Positions 22,526 to 28,029 of a stretch of DNA of 28,029 bases are shown here, piece after piece; position 1 is the stretch's first letter, and the number at the start of each line of letters is the position of its first letter. The notes beneath the pieces are model-generated. The model was not told the origin of the DNA, searched no databases, and worked only from the letters and a program-made list of their open reading frames with translations. The DNA is from a virus: IMG/VR virus record IMGVR_UViG_3300013119_000147, positions 1 through 28,029 of that record, one strand, 5' to 3'. Both the position numbers and the translations under genes were made by a program.

Positions 22526-23250
22526 AATTCCTCCATAAGTGGGAAAATTGTGGCAATTGCTTTAGCACATTGTTTTGCTACTTCGATATGTTCTTTTTGT
22601 GTACCATTAGCACTTCTAAGCTCGATGTAATGAACCCAACTTCTAATAGTTCCATTCATATACATTCTGCTCATGATATTACCTTCCGGAAGTACGGCTC
22701 TTGCTTGTTCCTTTGCGATACCGTTTTCAATTGCCCAATTGTAAGCATCAAGTGATTTCTTAATTACTTCTTCCTGCTTAATCCTCCACATAGCAGATAA
22801 TGCTTCATCATTATTTTCAATGGAGTTCTGACGGTTCTTAGTATCTTGAAGTCTAGCCTCTCTAAGCATAAAATCCATATCCTTAGTAGGGTCTGCATAA
22901 CGCTGACTAAACTCTTGGAAACTAAAACTTCTGTGTCTAAGGATCTGTCTTCCAATATCTCTAGTGGTTTCGATTTCTAAACAAGCTGATACTGTTTCTA
23001 AAGGGCTCCAATGTTTATGCTTGATTAAATACTTAATTAGTTTTTCACTTGTTTCTTTATTAAATTGATTAGAAGGGTTACTTACTCTAGCACAAAAAGC
23101 TACTAGATCTTGTACATTTTCTAATCCTTCATTTTTGAACTCCAAAGCTGGCATACTATAAGATACCATTCGAACATTTGTTTTCGTATTTTGATGATTT
23201 GGTACTTTTGCTTTTTCTGGGGTTTTAATACTGTTTGTTCTTTCCACCAT
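22522..23250 (-). CDS. thyX: Flavin-dependent thymidylate synthase
   Basis: This 242-residue enzyme makes dTMP from dUMP using FAD, NADPH and methylene-tetrahydrofolate. The ThyX signature RHRx7S is present as RHRSFSFQEFS (105-115), followed by QRYAD; a second family segment is EQARAVLPEG near 180. Length matches bacterial ThyX (about 220-260). The N-terminal 25 residues are Lys/Asn-rich and probably disordered. It sits between phoH and nrdB in an operon with overlapping ends (TAATG with phoH). It adds a folate-sparing thymidylate route to the dNTP operon, whereas T5 itself uses a ThyA-type enzyme. Confidence 0.96.
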   Translation of the reverse strand: MVERTNSIKTPEKAKVPNHQNTKTNVRMVSYSMPALEFKNEGLENVQDLVAFCARVSNPSNQFNKETSEKLIKYLIKHKHWSPLETVSACLEIETTRDIGRQILRHRSFSFQEFSQRYADPTKDMDFMLREARLQDTKNRQNSIENNDEALSAMWRIKQEEVIKKSLDAYNWAIENGIAKEQARAVLPEGNIMSRMYMNGTIRSWVHYIELRSANGTQKEHIEVAKQCAKAIATIFPLMEEL

Positions 23251-23951
23251 TATATTCCTAGTAATTGTTGTTCGTTAATAATAAAATCTTTTACTAAACC
23301 AGACCTAACGATGTCGTCTGCTGTAAAATCAATGATTTCAAAGTGATTAGGCATTCTCCTTAATATATCTAAGAAATCATTTATTCCTTTTCTCTCTTTC
23401 TCTCTATGGAAGTCTGACTGATTATAGTCTCCCGAGAATATAATTTTGCAATGCTGTCCTACTCTAGTAATTACAGAGGATAGCTCGTGATAATTTAAGT
23501 TCTGACATTCATCTACAACTATAACTGCATTATTATAAGTTATTCCTCGTATAAATGAAGTAGACTCAAAACTTAATAAATTATTAGCAATTAAATTATC
23601 CCACGGGGTAAGGCAATTAAATATTTCTTGGAATATTGCCTTATACGGGCCAGTATAAGCATCTTTCTTCTCTTGCTCATCTCCTGGCAAGAATCCTATA
23701 TCACGAGTAGGTACTATAGACCTAACTATTATTAATTCGTGATAAGGGGTTCCTTTTTCAAGTACTTGCTGAATACCTAATGAGAGTGCTAAAAACGTTT
23801 TTCCAGTTCCTGCACATCCAGATAATACTAGATTTTTATTCTCGAAAGCTTCAATAGCACTTTTTTGATTTTGATTTCTCGCCCCTAAATGTGGCAAGTC
23901 TTCTTCAGTTACTTTCCTTTGTTTCTTCAAAGTAGTCCTTTTTGGTGGCAT
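23250..23951 (-). CDS. phoH: PhoH-like P-loop ATPase
   Basis: This 233-residue PhoH-family ATPase has Walker A GCAGTGKT (45-52), an LALSLGIQQVLEKG helix, Walker B VIVVDECQNL, and a downstream SGD motif typical of the family. A basic N-terminus precedes the ATPase core. PhoH-like genes are common in phage genomes; the role is still debated (RNA or nucleotide metabolism, phosphate response). ATG 23951 has GAGG five bases upstream and lies 47 bases inside the end of the upstream DUF3310 gene, so the two genes overlap in different frames. Confidence 0.93.
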   Translation of the reverse strand: MPPKRTTLKKQRKVTEEDLPHLGARNQNQKSAIEAFENKNLVLSGCAGTGKTFLALSLGIQQVLEKGTPYHELIIVRSIVPTRDIGFLPGDEQEKKDAYTGPYKAIFQEIFNCLTPWDNLIANNLLSFESTSFIRGITYNNAVIVVDECQNLNYHELSSVITRVGQHCKIIFSGDYNQSDFHREKERKGINDFLDILRRMPNHFEIIDFTADDIVRSGLVKDFIINEQQLLGI

Positions 23952-24150
23952 TTAGCCTCTTAGCCAGTTCTCTGGCAACGTACCATTGAGCCTTTTTCAA
24001 GTCCTCAATTCCTCCGTCATCATGTTTCTCGTCTGCTCTCCAAATATACTTCATAGCATTGCCTAAACAAAAATTCATATGCTCTGTAATCTGAATAGCC
24101 TCAATCCCAGACGGGTGAGATTTATAGTGTTCTGGGTTAATATTATCCAT
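23905..24150 (-). CDS. DUF3310 family protein
   Basis: This 81-residue protein is a single DUF3310 domain: PEHYKSHPSGIEAIQI at the start, then FCLGNAMKYIWRA and GIEDLKKAQWYVAREL. The same domain occurs in T7 gp1.7, a nucleotide kinase, and in many phage and Staphylococcus proteins. It may bind nucleotides or assist dNTP metabolism, which suits its place between nrdA and phoH/thyX; catalytic activity of a domain this short is unproven. ATG 24150 touches the nrdA stop and the 3' end overlaps phoH by 47 bases. Confidence 0.85.
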   Translation of the reverse strand: MDNINPEHYKSHPSGIEAIQITEHMNFCLGNAMKYIWRADEKHDDGGIEDLKKAQWYVARELAKRLNATKKDYFEETKESN

Positions 24151-26441
24151 TATATACTACATGCCCCACTTTCGCAATCAGATACGATCGCTTCACTTGT
24201 ATTCTCTTTATCTTTTGTTCTAATATAGTATAAACTCTTTAGTCCATACTTCCATGCTGTGAGGATATCCCTCTTGACTCTATTACTATCCAATATTTTA
24301 TTTTGGATTTTTGTTAAGTCATACCATTGATTTGTACTCATAGCTTGGTCAATAAACTTCTGCAAAATAGCCATAAGTTTAATATATTCAGCTGAATTAT
24401 TCTCTGGCAAGTCCCATGACTTCATATAATAAGGCTCCATTTCGTAGTCTGGTATCAGACTTTTAACCGTGAAATTAGATGCCTCAAAAGTATCTGTTGT
24501 ACTTTGGATTGGGTCAATTCCTTGAGTTGAATTAGATACAAGAGAAGAACTAGCAGTTGGAGGAATAGCACTTAAAGTAGTATTCCTAATACCAAATTCT
24601 TTAATATCTTCTCTCAAAGATTCCCAGTCACATAGTAACTCATTAGGGTATAATTGGTCTACATTTTCATTGTATGTATCAATAGGCATAATACCTTGTG
24701 CATATAATGAATTATCTACATAATGACAAGCACCTTTCTCGATAGCTAAGTCTGCAGAAGCTCTTATTAGCCCATACTGAAATCTTTCTGCCCATTCATG
24801 CGTTAAACGCTTAGCTTTTGTAGTTCCAAGTACTGCTTTATTCTTTGCTAAGAAGTGGGCGAAATCACTAACACCAATTCCTAAGAATCTATATCCTAGA
24901 GTAGGCCAGCGCGTAGCGTCCATAGGGTAATCTTGTATATCAATTAAGTTATCTAAGAATCTAACCATAATGTTAGTTAGCCCATCCATCTCATCAATAG
25001 AATCTAACTTTCCAAAATTAATACAACCTAAAATACATAAAGCTACCATTCCGTTATCTAAATCATAGCCCTGAATTCCCAGGTCTTTATTATTTTTTAA
25101 TCCCTCGAAGTTAACATCCCTAGTCGGTAAGAAGATTTCTGAACAAAGGTTTGTTTGAGTAATTTGCTCGTCGAACATACCCTGTCTATTAACATTATCA
25201 ATAAAATGAATATAAATACGCCCAGTACCTACTCGCTCTTTAATGAGCTTATTAAATACTTCAACTGCAGGTAGAGTCTTTTTACGAATAGTCTCATCCT
25301 TTTCATAGGTTTTATAGATATTTTCAAATAGCTCTGCTTCTCCATAAGAGCTTAACAGCAAAGGTACTTCTTCAGAACTAAATAAAGTCCAATCCCCTTT
25401 AGTTAGTACTCTCTTTAGAAATAAATCAGGTAAGCCAATAGTATAGTCAATAAACCTAGCTCTATTAGTGTTACTACCCTGGTTATTTTTATACTCCAAG
25501 ACATCCATTATCTCCCAGTTAAATATAGGGTAGTTTACTACTGTAGCTCCAGATCGTAAACTATTTTGCGTAAATTGTTTTGAAGTAGACTCAATAGCCT
25601 TTAAAATAGGTAAAGCACCTGTGTGCTTAACCGTATTATTTTTTACTGGAGCCATAATCCCACGAACTGGGGCCATATCCACCCCTATCCCTGCTCTATT
25701 AGCTGTCATTAAAGATAAAGCATACTCTGAAGCTAAAATACTTTTAGTAGTGTCCCCCATCTTTAATAAACAGCAAGAACTAAACATTTTTAGTTGTGTA
25801 CGAACTCCGCTAATAATAGGAGTGGGTAAACTAATTTTATCCTCTTTTAAAGCTCTATACATTTGGATTGTCAAGTCTAAAGCATTTTCTTCTAGCGCGA
25901 AAATAGTCATAGCAATAAGCATAAAAGTCTCTTGAATCATTTCAAGTCTGCGACCTGTTGCTGCATCTTTAATCAGATACTTACTATCTAATTGAACAAT
26001 AGAAGAGTAAGAGCGAGCAAAATCATTGTTATAATCAAGTTCTGCTTCTAATACATCAATTTCTTGTTCACTATACAACTCTAAAATAAGAGGGTCGTAT
26101 AAACCACTTTCTACATTTAATTTAATATAATCTAGAAATCTGATAGGTTGAAAGCTTTCGTATACTTCCTTACGCATTTCAGTAACTAAAAGCCTACCTG
26201 CAAAAATAGAATAATCAGGTGTTTTAGTACTAATCTTCTCTGCTGCGGATTTTATTAAGGTTTGCTGAATATCGGAGGTACTCATACCATCTACAAACTT
26301 GATGTGCGCACTAATTGCTGTATCAGATACGCTCACGTCAAGTACTCTTCCTAAATCCTCTTTTTTACAGTTTTGTAACATTCTATGAATGTTATCGATA
26401 TTCAACTTCTCTGTTGTTCCGTCTCTCTTTGTTACTAGCAT
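24150..26441 (-). CDS. nrdA: Class Ia ribonucleotide reductase, alpha subunit
   Basis: This 763-residue catalytic subunit reduces ribonucleoside diphosphates. An ATP-cone allosteric domain fills about residues 1-90 (LVTKRDGTTEKLNIDNIHRM). Active-site elements are Cys223/224 in FSSCCLLKMGD, Asn431, Cys433 and Glu435 in NLCSEIFLPT, Cys469 in VALCILGCINFG, and the C-terminal redox pair CESGACSI. Length equals E. coli NrdA (761), so it is complete. The RBS AAAGGAG precedes ATG 26441 and a sigma70 promoter lies about 50 bases upstream. It heads the dNTP operon with DUF3310, phoH, thyX and nrdB. Confidence 0.97.
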   Translation of the reverse strand: MLVTKRDGTTEKLNIDNIHRMLQNCKKEDLGRVLDVSVSDTAISAHIKFVDGMSTSDIQQTLIKSAAEKISTKTPDYSIFAGRLLVTEMRKEVYESFQPIRFLDYIKLNVESGLYDPLILELYSEQEIDVLEAELDYNNDFARSYSSIVQLDSKYLIKDAATGRRLEMIQETFMLIAMTIFALEENALDLTIQMYRALKEDKISLPTPIISGVRTQLKMFSSCCLLKMGDTTKSILASEYALSLMTANRAGIGVDMAPVRGIMAPVKNNTVKHTGALPILKAIESTSKQFTQNSLRSGATVVNYPIFNWEIMDVLEYKNNQGSNTNRARFIDYTIGLPDLFLKRVLTKGDWTLFSSEEVPLLLSSYGEAELFENIYKTYEKDETIRKKTLPAVEVFNKLIKERVGTGRIYIHFIDNVNRQGMFDEQITQTNLCSEIFLPTRDVNFEGLKNNKDLGIQGYDLDNGMVALCILGCINFGKLDSIDEMDGLTNIMVRFLDNLIDIQDYPMDATRWPTLGYRFLGIGVSDFAHFLAKNKAVLGTTKAKRLTHEWAERFQYGLIRASADLAIEKGACHYVDNSLYAQGIMPIDTYNENVDQLYPNELLCDWESLREDIKEFGIRNTTLSAIPPTASSSLVSNSTQGIDPIQSTTDTFEASNFTVKSLIPDYEMEPYYMKSWDLPENNSAEYIKLMAILQKFIDQAMSTNQWYDLTKIQNKILDSNRVKRDILTAWKYGLKSLYYIRTKDKENTSEAIVSDCESGACSI

Positions 26442-26494
26442 TTTACTCCTTTGGTTAAACTTTTTAATGTTTAAAATTCGATTTTTAATAGCAT

Positions 26495-26523
26495 ATTATA
26501 CTATATTTTCACCTTTTTGTCAA
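26495..26523 (-). promoter_or_regulatory. Sigma70 promoter for the nrdA operon
   Basis: Minus strand: -35 TTGACA (26523-26518), 17-bp spacer, -10 TATAAT (26500-26495) preceded by G, with an A/T-rich tract upstream. Predicted start near 26488, about 47 bases before ATG 26441. Confidence 0.92.
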
Positions 26524-26594
26524 GAAATATTTTTGGGGAGGAACCTACTCTACACTGGAGGTTTCCGACTTTACTCTTAATATTTTAAGGGCGT

Positions 26595-26620
26595 AAAAAA
26601 GCCCCTAATTTAGGGGCTTT
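26595..26620 (-). terminator. Intrinsic terminator after the DUF1353 gene
   Basis: Minus strand: stem AAAGCCCCTAA / TTAGGGGCTTT with a one-base centre in the sequence (in practice a loop of a few bases), followed by TTTTTT. It separates the lysis/envelope cassette from the nrdA operon. Confidence 0.92.
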
Positions 26621-26625
26621 CTATT

Positions 26626-27105
26626 TTATAACATAGTTTTCCAATTAGCATTTCGTTTCCTATGCCCTCTCCAAGCAATAAATCCACCTAATCTAAGTGC
26701 ATAATACGCTATGTAATTGATAATTTTAAATCCATTAATCTCAATGTTAATATCTCTAAAAATTACATCTAATTCTTTTTGAGTCTTTTTACCTATACTA
26801 TCTTTCTTGCTTTTTAATAGTAAGGTTTCAAATTTGTACCCATAATCATGAACTAAACCACCTATTAGTAACACTCCCATAGGGGATAACCACGATCTAA
26901 AATACTTAGGTACAGAAGCTCCATCGAATACAAACCCTGAAGGAATTACTAATTTTTTGCCATCAATATTGTACGAAAAATCTTGAGTAAGTTCCCACTT
27001 TCTCGTTGTAATAATCCAGGTAACTAATGCTCCCCAGAACCCCTTCCCTTTAGTAGGGATTGGCAGTGGCCTCATAACAGGCATGCTTTCATACTTAAAG
27101 TTCAT
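26626..27105 (-). CDS. DUF1353 family protein
   Basis: This 159-residue protein matches DUF1353: the family core GFVFDGASVPKYF (57-69) is followed by VHDYGY (85-90), both easily recognised. The N-terminal part has two short hydrophobic stretches (FWGALVTWII) and the C-terminal part another (INYIAYYALRLGGFIAW), so it may be membrane associated; the end is basic. DUF1353 proteins are frequent in phage genomes and are often found near lysis or tail genes; the function is not established. Here it follows a spanin-like lipoprotein and precedes a terminator, supporting a late envelope or lysis role. Confidence 0.8.
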   Translation of the reverse strand: MNFKYESMPVMRPLPIPTKGKGFWGALVTWIITTRKWELTQDFSYNIDGKKLVIPSGFVFDGASVPKYFRSWLSPMGVLLIGGLVHDYGYKFETLLLKSKKDSIGKKTQKELDVIFRDINIEINGFKIINYIAYYALRLGGFIAWRGHRKRNANWKTML

Positions 27106-27112
27106 TCAAATG

Positions 27113-27532
27113 TTATTTTAATCCCTTTTGCTCTCGGGCTAATTTAGCCTCATATTTATACTGTTCGTACTTACGTTTCCTTCTTGCTCTACGTTGGGTA
27201 GCCCAAGGAGCTATAACTGTAGAAAAGGCTAAAAGAGCGATCAATCCATAAAGAATCCCCTCTGAAGTGTCTTTCCATATATACGCCCACATTTGTTCCC
27301 TATTTCCGGGGTCTATATCAGGAACATTAGGTTTGTCAGGCATTACTTCATCAACAGCTACACTGGTCAATAGATTTGCCGCTGCTGGCACTGGTCCAGC
27401 TACCGCATAAGTGACAGCAGTAGTAGCAGTTGTTTTAACTGCATTGTCTAACTTCAAGGATTTAGGCACATCTAATGTGCTACATCCAGATAATAATATT
27501 ACACTTAATAAAATCAGTACATTATTTTTCAT
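27113..27532 (-). CDS. Lipoprotein with C-terminal membrane helix (u-spanin-like)
   Basis: This 139-residue protein has a lipoprotein signal with lipobox LLSGC (Cys17) at the N-terminus and a single membrane helix near 92-110 (EGILYGLIALLAFSTVIAPW) followed by a strongly basic tail (RRARRKRK). A lipid anchor at one end and a membrane helix at the other, with about 75 periplasmic residues between, is the layout of unimolecular spanins such as T1 gp11 (131 residues), which fuse inner and outer membranes at lysis. The intervening part is Ala/Pro/Val-rich, not an obvious coiled coil. It could instead be an ordinary inner-membrane lipoprotein. It overlaps the upstream two-helix membrane protein by 11 bp. 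Confidence 0.65.
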   Translation of the reverse strand: MKNNVLILLSVILLSGCSTLDVPKSLKLDNAVKTTATTAVTYAVAGPVPAAANLLTSVAVDEVMPDKPNVPDIDPGNREQMWAYIWKDTSEGILYGLIALLAFSTVIAPWATQRRARRKRKYEQYKYEAKLAREQKGLK

Positions 27533-27788
27533 GCTTCTTTAAAAACCCTTCTGTTAAGTTGTATATAAAGCTATGCTTAATATCATCATTTAATAAAGGT
27601 AAAGCTAATATAGGTATAAACACTATGGCCGTAGACAACCATACTAAAGTACCTATGCACTGATGCCTATATACAACGTGCTCTGGATTTGCAATCCCTA
27701 CCATCTCTATTGACGGTCTAAATATTTGTATCCAAGTTAATAATGCACCTGATAGTGCAAAAATAAAATAGTAGTATAACCACTCCAT
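27522..27788 (-). CDS. Two-helix membrane protein, possible holin
   Basis: This 88-residue protein has two membrane helices at about 5-23 (YYYFIFALSGALLTWI) and 46-66 (GTLVWLSTAIVFIPILALPL), a loop with one Cys between, and a Lys-rich end (LKKHEK). The RBS AAGGA precedes ATG 27788. Size and topology suit a small holin (two-helix class) and the next gene is spanin-like, but no endolysin is seen in the window, so the assignment is tentative. It overlaps the next gene by 11 bp, suggesting coupled translation. Confidence 0.6.
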   Translation of the reverse strand: MEWLYYYFIFALSGALLTWIQIFRPSIEMVGIANPEHVVYRHQCIGTLVWLSTAIVFIPILALPLLNDDIKHSFIYNLTEGFLKKHEK

Positions 27789-27817
27789 AATAATCCTTAT
27801 ATGGGCAGGTATAAATA

Positions 27818-28029
27818 CTACTTATACTTTTTAATCTCACACATACATTTATTTCGTTTTGCAGATTTAATAAAGTGTAATTCCATAGCTGCCGCCTTCG
27901 GGGTTAATTTATCTTCATACCAACGCTCTAATCTAGCGTTATCGGTTGTAAAACATGACATACACTCATTAAAGACTGCTAACTCTGTATTAAGCAGTTT
28001 AACCCATTCAACATATATTGCTTCTTTTA
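27818..28029 (-). CDS. Unknown protein, C-terminal fragment
   Basis: A frame open to the right edge ends at TAG 27820-27818, giving at least 69 residues. It is charged and helical with two Cys pairs, CMSC and CMC, separated by about 40 residues, and a Lys-rich end (IKKYK). The Cys pairs could bind a metal, but this is not a recognised zinc motif. The start is outside the window, so family and function remain unknown. It precedes the two-helix membrane protein on the same strand. Confidence 0.55.
   Translation of the reverse strand, partial: KEAIYVEWVKLLNTELAVFNECMSCFTTDNARLERWYEDKLTPKAAAMELHFIKSAKRNKCMCEIKKYK

Noticed and set aside
22078-22955. Alternate-frame minus-strand frames of 105 and 63 codons inside nrdB and thyX
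   Set aside because: They overlap full-length enzymes with all catalytic residues in the main frame.
1816-27663. Plus-strand frames of 60-108 codons scattered through the window
   Set aside because: All lie mostly opposite well-supported minus-strand genes, lack recognisable domains and have no plus-strand promoters or consistent RBSs.
1-28029. CRISPR array, insertion sequence, integrase or attachment site
   Set aside because: No regularly spaced repeats, no transposase or integrase domains and no paired direct repeats of the right kind were seen.

Overview
The window is a dense block of an AT-rich, lytic tailed-phage genome. Every gene I can support lies on the minus strand, so transcription runs from high to low coordinates. 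Gene order and content match the replication region of T5-like siphoviruses. In transcription order it holds a PC4-like ssDNA-binding protein, an NAD+ DNA ligase split over two genes, a D5-like DNA-binding protein, DnaB-type helicase, primase, family A DNA polymerase, an SF2 helicase in the D10 position, an ssDNA-binding protein, SbcD/SbcC (D12/D13), a resolvase-like nuclease and a flap endonuclease (D15). Thioredoxin, PhoH, ThyX and a class Ia ribonucleotide reductase round out the nucleotide and redox genes. The host is probably a Gram-negative proteobacterium: there are near-consensus sigma70 promoters, Sec-exported proteins, an outer-membrane porin-like protein and a lipoprotein. A marine host is only a guess.

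Layout from right (first transcribed) to left. (1) 28029-26626: a truncated Cys-containing protein, a two-helix membrane protein, a lipoprotein with a C-terminal membrane helix (unimolecular-spanin-like) and a DUF1353 protein, then a terminator; this may be a lysis or envelope cassette. (2) 26523-21341: a promoter, then overlapping nrdA, DUF3310, phoH, thyX and nrdB, forming a dNTP-supply operon. (3) 21332-18976: a promoter, then a very small HExxH protein, a membrane-anchored coiled-coil protein, a porin-like beta-barrel and two small secreted proteins, forming an envelope island that ends at a terminator. (4) 18894-16299: small unknown genes, a short single-repeat relative of the D5-like protein, and a two-domain HTH protein, with two more promoters. 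(5) 16299-1377: the replication/recombination module. (6) 1328-1: a short UDP-sugar dehydrogenase and an SDR epimerase/decarboxylase-like gene that runs off the left edge.

Six minus-strand sigma70 promoters share TTGACA/T, exactly 17 bp, then GTATAATAT, and most also share bases inside the spacer. Five strong intrinsic terminators and one UUCG hairpin divide the operons; three terminators directly follow the genes for the presumed abundant DNA-binding proteins (SSB, the D5-like protein and its short relative). No gap exceeds 300 bp. The most unusual part is the porin/secreted-protein island placed between nucleotide metabolism and replication genes. No tRNA, CRISPR, insertion sequence or integrase was seen.
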